Made by a program: the position numbers and the translations under genes. Below are positions 37,347-45,785 of a stretch of 64,000 nucleotides of DNA, piece by piece. This stretch comes from Rhodococcus xishaensis. GTDB lineage: Bacteria; Actinomycetota; Actinomycetes; Mycobacteriales; Mycobacteriaceae. The DNA is taken from the NCBI RefSeq assembly GCF_004011825.1, contig NZ_RKLO01000004.1, positions 62,001 through 126,000 of the forward strand, read 5' to 3'. How positions within the stretch are numbered: position 1 is the stretch's first letter; every line of letters starts with the position of its first letter. Under the pieces are notes generated by a model. It was not told the origin of the DNA, ran no database searches, and was given only the letters and a program-made list of their open reading frames with translations.

Positions 37347-37423
37347 CGCGGGGTGGAGCAGCTCGGTAGCTCGCTGGGCTCATAACCCAGAGGTCGCAGG
37401 TTCAAATCCTGTCCCCGCTACCA
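37347..37423 (+). tRNA. Initiator tRNA-fMet (CAT), CCA encoded
   Basis: A 77-nt cloverleaf starting CGCGGGG and ending CCCCGCTACCA. The anticodon loop is CTCATAA, and the anticodon stem has the three G-C pairs (GGG/CCC) of initiator tRNAs. The first acceptor pair is C1 opposite U72, a mismatch that prevents elongator use. The T-loop is TTCAAAT. Confidence 0.96.
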
Positions 37424-37430
37424 AATGTTG

Positions 37431-37469
37431 GAACCACGGCCCTTTCAAGGGCCGTGGTTCTTTCTTTTT
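37431..37469 (+). terminator. Strong intrinsic terminator after tRNA-fMet
   Basis: A 14-bp perfect stem (GAACCACGGCCCTT at 37431-37444 and its complement at 37447-37460) with a 2-nt loop is followed by TTTCTTTTT. It begins 7 bp after the tRNA. Confidence 0.95.
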
Positions 37470-37542
37470 CCATCTGACCAGACTCGGTTCATGACCGTCC
37501 ACTGCTCCTCAGACGCGGATCTCCCCAGGCAGGGCATCCACG

Positions 37543-38148
37543 TCACCGCTGTGAGCGCGACTGCTTCCGCAAATCCCGCGCGATAGCTACCAGGGGAGCT
37601 GCGACGGCGATCGCTACGACAGCCCACAGGAGTAGCGCATTACGTTTGATCCAGATTCCGGCTGTGGACCATGCATCCATCGCGAAACTTGCCGCCCCCG
37701 GATTCGGTGGCCCGGGCTCGCCGTACACAGTCACCGCCGCCTCGCGGGTTCGGTCGTTCGACGATTCCGTTGTTGCCGAACAGCTGTTGACCGACCACCG
37801 GGCACCATGAGTCTGGTAGGTGGAGGTGAATACCAGATACTCGGTGCCGACCTCGAAGCTGCGCCCGCAAGCAGGGCCTTGCACGCTGGAGGACACCGTT
37901 GTCGTCGTCCCGATGTCACCTTTGAACACCTCGCGGACCTCGAACTCGTAGAAGGCGGTCTGATCGTAGATGCGCTCGGCGGTGGCGGTACCGGTGAACA
38001 CCGAGGCAGCACGCGAGACGTGCTCGATGATCTGCGGCCCGTCGGGCGCATACGCGCATGAGCAGGCGTACGCCGGGGCGGGCGTGGACAGCGGAAGTAC
38101 GCCCGCCAGCCCGACCACCGCGAGTATCGAGATCAGCCAGCGCATCAT
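37543..38148 (-). CDS. TIMP/netrin-like exported membrane-anchored protein
   Basis: A 201-residue protein with a signal peptide (MMRWLISILAVVGL, cleavage at AYA-C), a domain starting exactly at CSC, and a C-terminal membrane helix (LLLWAVVAIAVAAPLVAI) followed by a basic tail. The CSCA start, EHVSRAASVFTG, the YEFEVREVFKGD strand pair and later Cys residues (GPACG, NSCSA) match bacterial tissue-inhibitor-of-metalloproteinase/netrin-like domains. It should sit on the outer face of the membrane. Whether it inhibits a protease is unknown. A GGGGG stretch precedes the two adjacent ATG codons. Confidence 0.75.
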   Translation of the reverse strand: MMRWLISILAVVGLAGVLPLSTPAPAYACSCAYAPDGPQIIEHVSRAASVFTGTATAERIYDQTAFYEFEVREVFKGDIGTTTTVSSSVQGPACGRSFEVGTEYLVFTSTYQTHGARWSVNSCSATTESSNDRTREAAVTVYGEPGPPNPGAASFAMDAWSTAGIWIKRNALLLWAVVAIAVAAPLVAIARDLRKQSRSQR

Positions 38149-38219
38149 CCCCCCGTTCCAGTCGGCGCCGATCGCCAACTCGAATCGATACTGTCCTACC
38201 GTCGGCTCGGCCCCGCGGG

Positions 38220-38243
38220 CACCTTGTATCTCACCTTGTATCT
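38220..38243. repeat. 12-bp perfect tandem duplication
   Basis: CACCTTGTATCT occurs twice in a row, in the divergent region between the TIMP-like gene and the DUF309 gene. Confidence 0.9.
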
Positions 38244-38356
38244 ATCGAGGCGAGCTCCTGTGTGAGGGTCAAGTATCGCGGCAGAAGTATCGGGACCGTA
38301 CCGGCGGCGCATGTCTCCCGGTTTCCGCGAGACCGCGTCGGGACTACATTTCGTGT

Positions 38357-38830
38357 ATGACCGACCGCGATCGGGACACCCTCGGCAAGCCGCGCAATGC
38401 CCGGCCTCGAGATCGCCTGGGCAGGCCACTCGAGTGGGGCGAGGAAGGGTTTCCGACGGTGCCGGACGACCTGGACCTCGACCCCGACGAGGCGATCACC
38501 GAGGCGCAGCGCCTGCTCGACCATGAGCTACCGTTCCACGCGCACGAGGTCCTCGAATCCGCCTGGAAGAAGGCGCCGAACGAGGAACGCGGCTTGTGGC
38601 AGGGCCTGGCGCAGTTGGCGGTCGGCGTCACCCATCAGATGCGCGGCAACCCCGCCGGCGCGGTGTCGGTACTACGTCAGGGCCGGCACCGGATCGTTCC
38701 GTACGAGCTGGATCCGCCGCACGCCCTAGATATCACCGGTCTGGTCGCGTGGGCCGACCACTTGATCATGGAACTGGACCGCGACAACCCGCCGGATGCG
38801 GTGCCTGTCCCCCGCCTTCGGATGCCCTGA
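38357..38830 (+). CDS. DUF309 domain protein
   Basis: A 157-residue cytoplasmic protein. The segment LLDHELPFHAHEVLESAWKKAPNEERGLWQGLAQLAVG is the DUF309 signature (a small helical bundle with conserved His and Glu). Function unknown. The ATG follows TACATT by 6 nt, so a leaderless message is likely. Its stop shares one base with the start of the next gene (TGATG), indicating an operon with the LON-domain protein. Confidence 0.82.
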   Translation: MTDRDRDTLGKPRNARPRDRLGRPLEWGEEGFPTVPDDLDLDPDEAITEAQRLLDHELPFHAHEVLESAWKKAPNEERGLWQGLAQLAVGVTHQMRGNPAGAVSVLRQGRHRIVPYELDPPHALDITGLVAWADHLIMELDRDNPPDAVPVPRLRMP

Positions 38831-39492
38831 TGACGAACCCTGAGCAGATGACTGTCATGCCGATGTTCCCCCTCGGCTCGACACTGCTGCCCGGGGAACG
38901 ACTACCGCTGCACGTGTTCGAGCCCCGGTATCAGGCGCTCGTGCGCGACTGCCTGACCGCGACCGGAGGCCCGCTGTTCGGCACCGTCCTCATCGCACGC
39001 GGCCACGAGGTCGGTGGCGGCGACGTACGTAACGACATCGGCACCACCGTGCGCATCGTCTCGCACGTCGACATCGGCGACGGACGGTACGCGCTGGACT
39101 GCATCGGCGAGGAACGGATCCGGGTGCGGCACTGGCTCGGTGACGATCCGTACCCCCGCGCGGAGGTCGAGGTCTGGCCGGTGAGCCCGGCCGGGCGGGT
39201 CTCCGACCGCCAGCTCCAGCAGCTCATCGAGAAGATCACCGGGTTGTACGTTGTGCTCAACCGCATCCGCGAACAGCGGGAAGATCCCCCGCCCGCGCCG
39301 CCCAGCCTGCTCGACGTGCTCGAACGACCCGGCGACCATCTGTACGCGATCGCATCGTGGGTCCCGATGGGTGCCGCGGACCGCTACGCGGTGCTGGCGG
39401 CAGCGCTGGCGGACGAGCGCTACCAGGCCTTTGCCGACGCGATCGACAACGCCCGAGAGATCGCCGAGTTCCGGCTCTCGGAGCGTCAGTGA
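38830..39492 (+). CDS. LON N-terminal (substrate-binding) domain protein
   Basis: A 220-residue protein consisting of a stand-alone Lon substrate-binding domain: MPMFPLGSTLLPGERLPLHVFEPRYQALVRD at the start, VTHI-like strands IVSHVDIGDGRYAL in the middle and a helical C-terminus. There is no ATPase or protease domain. Bacterial stand-alone copies are of unknown role, possibly protein-quality adaptors. Translation is coupled to the DUF309 gene through a TGATG overlap. Confidence 0.83.
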   Translation: MTNPEQMTVMPMFPLGSTLLPGERLPLHVFEPRYQALVRDCLTATGGPLFGTVLIARGHEVGGGDVRNDIGTTVRIVSHVDIGDGRYALDCIGEERIRVRHWLGDDPYPRAEVEVWPVSPAGRVSDRQLQQLIEKITGLYVVLNRIREQREDPPPAPPSLLDVLERPGDHLYAIASWVPMGAADRYAVLAAALADERYQAFADAIDNAREIAEFRLSERQ

Positions 39493-39818
39493 CGGGTGCG
39501 ACTCGGTAGCGGGCCCACGGATTCCGCAACGATGAAAGTTGATGCCGCGTTTGAATTGGCTCGACAGAATACGCTCTCGAGATCGAGCCGATGCTTTGCG
39601 GAGGAACTGGCGAAGGTCAACGCTCGCAAAGTGACTGCGTCGTAGCCGGATTGTCATTCGTCTCCGTGGATGCGAAAGTGGGCTACCGTGCCGGCACGAC
39701 AGGGCACTGGTTAGTACCTGGGGGAAATTCGATCGGGCTGTACGACTCTGCGACTAGCCAGCACTAATACCCGCACGCCGCTCGCGTGCAGGGAACACCG
39801 GAACGAGAGAGGAATTCC
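39493..39818. other. 326-bp intergenic region, no gene seen
   Basis: No frame with coding character was found. The region must contain the promoter of the secreted protein starting at 39819; no clear operator or RNA structure was recognised. Confidence 0.5.
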
Positions 39819-40250
39819 TTGAGCAAGTCAGTTCGCACTGCCCTGGCCGCGGCCCTCGCGGCCCTGGGCGCCGCCCTGTTCGCGGCACCTGCCAACGCCG
39901 CACCCGAGGGCATCACCGTCTCGGCAGACGTCCGCGGCAACACCGTCGTGATCACGATCGTCAACGACAGCGACGGAATGGTGGCGTGTGAGTGGTACGC
40001 ACCGCGGGCCACTGATCCTTTCGACGCCGATGTGGCTGGCCGCTCGGTGTTTGGCCTCCGCTCCGGGGGTGTGAGTAGCACCGCGGCGGTCGTCGGCGAC
40101 GGGCCTCACCGTGTCGAGTGGAGGTGCATGGACGGCAGAGACTGGATGTGGGGGACGCTCCTAGAGCCCCCAACGGCCGAGCCGATCTTGTTCACCACGC
40201 CCAGCTCGACCAATGCGGGGGGATTTGGAAGCTTGAGCTTCGGCAGCTGA
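39819..40250 (+). CDS. Small secreted protein of unknown function
   Basis: A 143-residue exported protein. The signal peptide (SKSVRTALAAALAALG, cleavage at ANA-AP, about residue 28) is followed by a beta-rich domain with two Cys (ACEW, WRCMD) likely to be disulfide-bonded. It ends GGFGSLSFGS, a short Gly/Ser/Phe tail like other exported proteins here. The start is TTG at 39819, supported by GAGAGAGG just upstream; the frame upstream of it is unlikely to be coding. No known family was recognised. Confidence 0.7.
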   Translation: MSKSVRTALAAALAALGAALFAAPANAAPEGITVSADVRGNTVVITIVNDSDGMVACEWYAPRATDPFDADVAGRSVFGLRSGGVSSTAAVVGDGPHRVEWRCMDGRDWMWGTLLEPPTAEPILFTTPSSTNAGGFGSLSFGS

Positions 40251-40258
40251 TCCAGACC

Positions 40259-40290
40259 GCGAAGGCCTCGTCTGCCGGCGAGGCCTTCGC
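40259..40290 (+). terminator. Hairpin after the secreted-protein gene
   Basis: A 12-bp perfect stem (GCGAAGGCCTCG at 40259-40270, complement at 40279-40290), loop 8 nt, 9 bp after the stop codon. No T tract. Confidence 0.75.
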
Positions 40291-40335
40291 CCATTCAAGA
40301 ACGTGTGCCGCCCCTAGGGTGGCGATGGTGGAGCC

Positions 40336-40366
40336 CGGGAGCGGGTCCCTCGAGGACCCGCTCCCG
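40336..40366 (-). terminator. Hairpin after the lipase-type gene
   Basis: A 13-bp perfect stem (CGGGAGCGGGTCC and its complement) with a 5-nt loop, 17 bp beyond the stop of the minus-strand hydrolase. It is probably that gene's terminator. Confidence 0.7.
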
Positions 40367-40382
40367 AGGCCCGACATGGAGT

Positions 40383-41375
40383 TCAGGCCGAGTGCCGCCC
40401 CCGGTACCCGAGAGCGCGCCGGACGAAGTCGAGGCTGAAGGCAATCGTCATCTTGGCCTCGTTCAAGACCGTGCCGAACACCGGGTAGGCGTGGATCTGC
40501 CCGCTCCACACGTGGGTTTCGACGGACTGTCCGACATCCTCGAGCTTGCAGGTCATCGCTTCGACGTCGGGGCGCATCAATTCGTACTGCGCGACGCTGA
40601 AGAACACCGGCGGGAACAGGCGCGGGTCTGCCTCGATGGGCGAGTCGGCACCGACGATCGGTTCCGGTCCGCCCGCCCACCGGTCCTTCAACGAGTCGAC
40701 CTTGTCTATCGGCAGGTAGGCATCGCGGCGCATGTAATCGGGGTCGTGCTTCTCGAGCGCCAGGTTGAGCAGCGGCGAGTACCCGATCACCGCGGCTGGT
40801 GTCACCATGCCCCGGGACGCGGCGAGTTCGGCGACCTTCATCGCGAGATAGCCGCCGGCGGAGTCACCGGCCAGGATGATCTTCGTCGGGTCCTCGCACT
40901 TGCCCAGCAGGTCTTCGTAGGCGGCCATCGCGTCATGGATCGACGTGCCGATGCCTCCAACGGGAAGCTGCCGGTATTCGACGGAGATCACAGGGACCGC
41001 GGCCCGCGCGGCCAGCAACGCGCACAGGTTGCGGTGAGTGGCCAAGCCGCAGAACACGAATCCACCACCGTGGAAGTACAGGACGGTCGCGCCTGCGAGG
41101 GAGTCCGCGGCCTTGCGGTGGTGGGTGATCAGTTCGCTGGGCACACCGCCGAGCGCCGTCTGCTCGATGGTGACGCCGTTCGGTCTCGGGAGCCGGTCCA
41201 CGAACCTCTCGAGATGCGCGAGCGTCTCGAGGCCACGGTCCGTCGCCGGCCACACCCTGAACAGTGGTTTGACGAAGATGCGGGCGATCCAGAACACCAA
41301 CCACGCCCGCCAGCTGACCTTCCAATGCCTGATGATCGTCGTTTCTCGTGTTCGCATCCCGTCCCCAGTCGTCAT
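40383..41375 (-). CDS. Alpha/beta hydrolase, hormone-sensitive lipase family
   Basis: A 330-residue esterase/lipase of the Lip (HSL) group. The oxyanion motif HGGGFVFCG, the nucleophile GDSAGG, and the acid and His (GQIHAYPVF) are in the expected order. A short hydrophobic segment near residues 22-38 may tie it to the membrane. Mycobacterial homologues (LipU/LipW-like) act on short-chain esters or stored lipids. It stands alone between hairpins. Met7 is a possible alternative start. Confidence 0.85.
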   Translation of the reverse strand: MTTGDGMRTRETTIIRHWKVSWRAWLVFWIARIFVKPLFRVWPATDRGLETLAHLERFVDRLPRPNGVTIEQTALGGVPSELITHHRKAADSLAGATVLYFHGGGFVFCGLATHRNLCALLAARAAVPVISVEYRQLPVGGIGTSIHDAMAAYEDLLGKCEDPTKIILAGDSAGGYLAMKVAELAASRGMVTPAAVIGYSPLLNLALEKHDPDYMRRDAYLPIDKVDSLKDRWAGGPEPIVGADSPIEADPRLFPPVFFSVAQYELMRPDVEAMTCKLEDVGQSVETHVWSGQIHAYPVFGTVLNEAKMTIAFSLDFVRRALGYRGRHSA

Positions 41376-41464
41376 CCGCTCACGAGGCGGCTCGACCCGC
41401 CTTGTTGGCCACCCTAGAGTCCGACGCCCGGCCTCGCAGCCACCGGCACGTCACGCCTGCAATG

Positions 41465-42610
41465 TCACACCTGCAGAAGCGGAATGAGCACTTCGTCGTC
41501 GGTGAGCGCGCCGTGTTGGCCCACGAGCATCGACATCCGCGGCTCGGCCTCGCCGCGAACCACAGCCACTCCATCGCGGGCGACCATCACGACGTCACCG
41601 ATGCGGCGCAGCGCGGCCGGCGTTGGGTCGGCACCCAGTAGCCCGGACGCCACGACGTCGTCGCGGGTCCCCACCCAGGCCCGCGTCCCGAGCACCTCGC
41701 GCCACCGCCGCAGCACATCCTCGGCGCGGCCGGGCTCGGCGTGCACATATCGGCAACGCGCCTCACCGGTGAGTGCCACGACGCCCTCCGACAGTTCAGC
41801 CGTCGTGTCGAAGTCGATTCGGTCAGGCGCGCCGACGGAAACCATCCCGTGATCGGCGGTCACGAGCACCCGGACGTCGGGGCCGAGATGGGTCACCAGG
41901 TCCTCAACGAGTCGGTCGACGATGGTCAGCTGCGTAAGCCAAGCGTCGCTTCCGGGCCCGTAGACGTGCCCGAGTGTGTCGATCTCACCCAGATAGCTGT
42001 AGACAAGCGTCCGATCACCGGCCGACGCGGCGTGCACCGTGGAATGCAGCAGGTCACCGTAGGCGGTGGTGCCGACGAATCGCGCCCCCCGCAGCGTGGC
42101 ACGGGTGAGCCCGGTGCCCGCGAAGTCCCGCGGCAACACCGTCGTCGCGGCGATGCCGGAGGCCGTCGCTCGCTCGAACGCGGTGGGGAGCGGCTGGATC
42201 CGCTCCGGCTCCACCCTGCTCAGCGCGTCCCTGCGATCACCGACGCGCTGCCAACGCAGCCAGTTGAACGCTCCGCCCGCCTCGGCGACATCGGAAACGT
42301 AGCCGGTGACGCCGTGCCGGGCCGGCGGCAGACCGGTGCCGAATGACGCGAGCGATGTCGCGGTGGTCGTAGGGAACCCCGCCCGTATCTGACGCGCCTC
42401 CACGCTGTTGAGGAAGGGGGCTGCATCGACGTTGCCGCGCAGCAGGTTCCAACCGAGGCCGTCGATCAACAGCACGACCGTGCGATCGGCCTCGGTCAGC
42501 TGCAGTTGGTTGGCCTCGCCGGGCACCCCTGATGCGGCGAGCACCGATGGCAGCACGTCGGCGAGCGTGGGCTCGGTGTACACGTCACGCAGCGGAAGGT
42601 CATCCGACAC
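41465..42610 (-). CDS. Nucleotide pyrophosphatase/phosphodiesterase-type protein
   Basis: A 381-residue alkaline-phosphatase-superfamily protein. The metal/nucleophile loop LLIDGLGWNLL, the conserved FPTTTATSLASFGTGLPPARHGVTGY block (catalytic Thr) and VTADHGM (metal-binding Asp/His) identify it. The start is uncertain: GTG at 42610 gives VSDDLPLRDVY, GTG at 42619 adds three residues, and a longer TTG frame reaches 42712. It follows the P450 gene on the same strand. The substrate is unknown; cyclic or dinucleotide phosphodiesters are usual. Confidence 0.75.
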   Translation of the reverse strand: MSDDLPLRDVYTEPTLADVLPSVLAASGVPGEANQLQLTEADRTVVLLIDGLGWNLLRGNVDAAPFLNSVEARQIRAGFPTTTATSLASFGTGLPPARHGVTGYVSDVAEAGGAFNWLRWQRVGDRRDALSRVEPERIQPLPTAFERATASGIAATTVLPRDFAGTGLTRATLRGARFVGTTAYGDLLHSTVHAASAGDRTLVYSYLGEIDTLGHVYGPGSDAWLTQLTIVDRLVEDLVTHLGPDVRVLVTADHGMVSVGAPDRIDFDTTAELSEGVVALTGEARCRYVHAEPGRAEDVLRRWREVLGTRAWVGTRDDVVASGLLGADPTPAALRRIGDVVMVARDGVAVVRGEAEPRMSMLVGQHGALTDDEVLIPLLQV

Positions 42611-42718
42611 TGCTGGCACTCGCAATCGTTGCTCGATGTACTGGCCTCGTACCTGACTGTAGGCGCGATCCGGGCTCGAGTTCGAGGTTTCCCTGTTCGT
42701 GCCGGTGAGCAACTCGGA

Positions 42719-43954
42719 TCATCCCGCCACGGGCACCGAGCGGTAGCCGCGAAGCACGAATGTGCCCCTCGATATGGGGTCGCCCGACAGTGCGATCCGG
42801 GGGAACCGGTCGAACAGCGCCGACAGCGACTCCGCCAACTCCATCCTCGCCAGCGGTGCCCCGAGGCAGAAGTGCACCCCGACACCGAAGGCAAGGTGCG
42901 GGTTGGGGTCACGATCGGCCAGGAATCGGTCGGGGCACTCGAAGACCGCCGGGTCACGGTTGGCCGCCCCCAGCATGGCGGCGACTTTCTCACCGACCTC
43001 GATCCGGATGCCACCCAACTTGACCGGCTCGGTTGCCGTGCGCTCGAAGAGCTGGAGTGCGGGGTCGAAACGAAGCATCTCCTCGACCGTCAGGGAGACC
43101 GCCGTTGCTGGGACTTGCCCTGCCCCGAGCATCGCGACAAGCCCGTTGCCGAAGGCGTTCACGGACGCCTCATGCCCGGCGTTCAGCAGCAGCACCACCG
43201 AGGCGACGATCTCGTCTTCGGTGAGTTCGCTCGTGGTGAGGTCGGAGATCAGGTCCTGCCTGGGGTTACCGCGCCGGTCCGCGGCCAACGCCCGCACGTA
43301 GTCCGCGAACTCCTGTGCTGCCAGGACCGCTGCGTCGACGACCGGCGCGTCCGGCGCCGGTTCGTACATGCGCACGATGGCCTGCGACCACGACCGCAGC
43401 GAGGACACCATCGACGCCGGGACACCGAGCAGCGCGGCGATGACGAGGACCGGCAGCGGCTCCGCGTACTCACCGACGACGTCGAAACCGTGCGGGTCCA
43501 CCTCGTCCAACATGGACGCTGCCAGTTCGCTCACCCGCGGTCGCAGCCGCTCGACGTGACCCCGGCCGAATGCCGCCGCAACCGGGCGCCGAAGCCGCGT
43601 GTGTGCCGGCGGCTCGTTATCCATCATCCGGTTGCGGTGGAGCAGATTGAACGGCTCGAGGTACGACGCCGGCTCGAAGTCGCGCCACAGTCGGCCGAGT
43701 CGCCGGTCACGCTGCACCACCGACGCGCTCGCGTGGTCGAACGTCAACCACATGCCCGACTCCTCGTGCCACGCCACCGGGTGTCGGGCGCGCTCCTGCG
43801 AGAAGTACGGGTAGGGGTCAGTGACGACTGCCGGATCGGTGAGGTCAATTGTCGTCGTCGGACGCACCGGATCGAACCTCGGCTCCTGATCGTGAACGGG
43901 TCCCCTGACCAGTTTCACGCGGGAAACTTCAACACCGCCACCCAATTCGCACAC
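42719..43954 (-). CDS. Cytochrome P450
   Basis: A 411-residue class I P450 needing ferredoxin and reductase. Marks in order: I-helix LNAGHEASV (Ser replaces the usual Thr of AGHET), K-helix EEMLRF (ExxR), and the haem loop FGVGVHFCLGAPLAR with the thiolate Cys. No redox partner gene is adjacent. The start is GTG at 43954, preceded by GGATGA; a GTG 12 codons further in is possible. Actinobacterial relatives hydroxylate lipids or xenobiotics; the subfamily cannot be set without a search. Divergent from gpsA. Confidence 0.9.
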   Translation of the reverse strand: MCELGGGVEVSRVKLVRGPVHDQEPRFDPVRPTTTIDLTDPAVVTDPYPYFSQERARHPVAWHEESGMWLTFDHASASVVQRDRRLGRLWRDFEPASYLEPFNLLHRNRMMDNEPPAHTRLRRPVAAAFGRGHVERLRPRVSELAASMLDEVDPHGFDVVGEYAEPLPVLVIAALLGVPASMVSSLRSWSQAIVRMYEPAPDAPVVDAAVLAAQEFADYVRALAADRRGNPRQDLISDLTTSELTEDEIVASVVLLLNAGHEASVNAFGNGLVAMLGAGQVPATAVSLTVEEMLRFDPALQLFERTATEPVKLGGIRIEVGEKVAAMLGAANRDPAVFECPDRFLADRDPNPHLAFGVGVHFCLGAPLARMELAESLSALFDRFPRIALSGDPISRGTFVLRGYRSVPVAG

Positions 43955-44043
43955 TCATCCAACGGAATCGGCACCGTGGAGTGGCCCGGAGTGCCAACCT
44001 GAATCCATCAGCACAAAAACGTCCGAGTGCGAGGTGATCGCTG

Positions 44044-45051
44044 ATGGCCCGACCAGTCCGCGTCGTGGTGCTCGGCTCCGGATCGTGGGGCACCACAGTG
44101 GCCGGACTCGCGGCCCGCAACACGCCCACCCTGCTGTGGGCGCGTCGGCCCGAGACGGCTGACGAGATCAACACCGAGCACCGCAATTCCCGCTACCTCG
44201 GCGACCACGTGCTACCGGACAACCTGCGGGCGACGTCCGACATCGTCGAGGCCGCGAACGAGGCCGACGTCCTGGTGGTCGGGGTGCCGTCGCACGCGGT
44301 GCGCACCACTCTCAGTCAGATCTCCAATGAGGTCCGCGCGTGGGTGCCGGTGCTCTCGCTCGCGAAAGGCCTCGAACCGGGCACCCGGCAGCGTCCCACC
44401 GAGATCATCTCGGAGTGCCTGCCGGGCCATCCCGTCGGGCTGCTCGCCGGGCCCAACATCGCCCGTGAGATCGCCGACGGTCTCGCTGCCGCGTCAGTCG
44501 TCGCTACACAGGACGAGGCCGTGGCGGCGGCGCTACAACCGTTGTTCGCCTCTAGGGTCTTTCGCGTCTACCGCAACACCGACGTCCTCGGCTGCGAACT
44601 CGGGGGGGTGCTCAAGAACATCGTCGCCATCGCGTCGGGGATGGCCGACGGCCTCGGCGTCGGCGACAACACCCGCGCGATGGTGCTCGCCCGCGGTCTC
44701 GCGGAGATGACTCGGCTCGGCGAGGCGATGGGCGCGAACCCACGCACCTTCGCCGGGCTCACAGGCATCGGCGACTTGATCGCGACTTGTATGAGCCCGG
44801 CATCACGCAATCGGCGCGTCGGCGAGGCCATCGCCCGCGGGCTCACCGTCGACGAGGCCGTCAAGGAGCTCGGGCAGGTCGCCGAGGGTGTCAAGACGGC
44901 ACCGACGGTGATGGAACTGGCCCGCGACTACAACGTCGAGATGCCGATCGCCGCCGAGGTGGAGGCGGTCGTGGCGGGTCGTCGCACACCGGCAGACGCC
45001 TACCGGGGCCTGCGGAAGGTCCAGCCGGGAGGCGAGGACGAGGTCGCGTGA
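44044..45051 (+). CDS. gpsA: NAD(P)H-dependent glycerol-3-phosphate dehydrogenase
   Basis: A 335-residue cytoplasmic enzyme making sn-glycerol 3-phosphate from dihydroxyacetone phosphate for phospholipid synthesis. The Rossmann loop GSGSWGTT is at 11-18, and [37 protein letters not shown] (catalytic Lys) and [12 protein letters not shown] follow. GAGGTG precedes the ATG. M. tuberculosis has two such genes; this resembles the housekeeping form. It is followed by the leader region of the LeuA-domain gene. Confidence 0.93.
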   Translation: MARPVRVVVLGSGSWGTTVAGLAARNTPTLLWARRPETADEINTEHRNSRYLGDHVLPDNLRATSDIVEAANEADVLVVGVPSHAVRTTLSQISNEVRAWVPVLSLAKGLEPGTRQRPTEIISECLPGHPVGLLAGPNIAREIADGLAAASVVATQDEAVAAALQPLFASRVFRVYRNTDVLGCELGGVLKNIVAIASGMADGLGVGDNTRAMVLARGLAEMTRLGEAMGANPRTFAGLTGIGDLIATCMSPASRNRRVGEAIARGLTVDEAVKELGQVAEGVKTAPTVMELARDYNVEMPIAAEVEAVVAGRRTPADAYRGLRKVQPGGEDEVA

Positions 45052-45066
45052 AGACGTGGCCGAGGG

Positions 45067-45096
45067 TTGCGCATGCCGAGAGGTCGCGCTTAAACT
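45067..45096 (+). promoter_or_regulatory. Promoter for a leaderless leader-peptide mRNA
   Basis: TTGCGC (45067-45072) and TAAACT (45091-45096) are 18 bp apart, and the ATG of the leader peptide lies 8 nt after the -10 box, so transcription probably starts at or just before the ATG. Confidence 0.6.
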
Positions 45097-45104
45097 CCTC
45101 GGTC

Positions 45105-45149
45105 ATGCAGCGCATCGAGGTAGTAGTTCACCGCCGTAGCGGGGTCTGA
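45105..45149 (+). CDS. Leader peptide MQRIEVVVHRRSGV
   Basis: A 14-codon frame ending in TGA, starting 8 nt after a TAAACT promoter box. It contains Ile and a run of three Val codons (GTA GTA GTT) followed by HRR, the composition expected of a branched-chain amino-acid attenuation peptide. It has no ribosome site, consistent with leaderless translation. The mutually exclusive helices downstream and the LeuA-domain protein encoded next make a regulatory role likely. It is too short to detect by similarity; the assignment is from structure and context. Confidence 0.6.
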   Translation: MQRIEVVVHRRSGV

Positions 45150-45216
45150 TTCGGACCGACCCCTCGCTGCGGGTCGTTGAGCTAGCTACCGTCGGTCCTT
45201 CCTCCACTTCAGGAAG
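45150..45216 (+). promoter_or_regulatory. Putative attenuator between leader peptide and LeuA-domain gene
   Basis: GGACCGAC (45153-45160) can pair with GTCGGTCC (45191-45198). CGACCC (45157-45162) can instead pair with GGGTCG (45171-45176). The two helices share 45157-45160 and cannot coexist. A third helix, CTTCCT (45198-45203) with AGGAAG (45211-45216), hides the ribosome site of the next gene. This is the layout of leader-peptide control acting on translation. Confidence 0.55.
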
Positions 45217-45226
45217 ACCTCGCAAA

Positions 45227-45691
45227 ATGCGCGCCTCGCAAGCCACCACTTTCTCCGACGATCCCTTCTTTCACCGTTTCGCTATGCACCTGCCCCGCGA
45301 GATGCGAGCTCAGGCTCAGGGCTTGAGCTGGGCCGAGTTCGCCCAGCGTTTCAGTCCCACCGGCGGCCCCGTCCGCCTCGGCAGCTGGGAGTCGACCGAC
45401 CTCGGCGCCGGTCGCAGCGCCTACACCGCGACACTCGCGCTCGGCGACTCGATCACCTCGGCATCGGCGACGGCGACGGGACCGATCGCGGCACTCACGT
45501 CGATGCTGTACGACGCGGGTTTCCAGCTCGAGATCCTCTCGTTCCACCAGCAGCGCACGTCGGGAGGAATCGCCACGTTCGTCCTGTGCGACCACGACGG
45601 AGACCGTCGTTGGGCGATGGCCATCGGTGACGACTGCATCTTGTCGTCGCTCTCCGCAATCATTGCCGGTGCCAACCTCCTGCACAGCTGA
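45227..45691 (+). CDS. Stand-alone LeuA regulatory (dimerisation) domain protein
   Basis: A 154-residue protein. Residues about 55-150 follow the C-terminal regulatory domain of 2-isopropylmalate synthase, where leucine binds: GDSITSASATATGPIAALTSML, the YDAGF-QLEILSF strand and a C-terminal AIGDDCILSSLSAIIAGANLL segment. The catalytic barrel is absent. The N-terminal 50 residues (DDPFFHRF, LSWAEFAQRF) are not recognised. It may bind leucine and modulate LeuA or act as a sensor; this is inference. AGGAAG precedes the ATG. The leader peptide and alternative helices upstream suggest control by branched-chain amino acids. Confidence 0.7.
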   Translation: MRASQATTFSDDPFFHRFAMHLPREMRAQAQGLSWAEFAQRFSPTGGPVRLGSWESTDLGAGRSAYTATLALGDSITSASATATGPIAALTSMLYDAGFQLEILSFHQQRTSGGIATFVLCDHDGDRRWAMAIGDDCILSSLSAIIAGANLLHS

Positions 45692-45785
45692 TCTACTACA
45701 AGGAAGCTGATTCGCCCATCCTCTGACGTGGGCGGCTCCGAATACAAAGCGATGGCTCCTGTCACCAGCTACCAGGAGGACCGCC

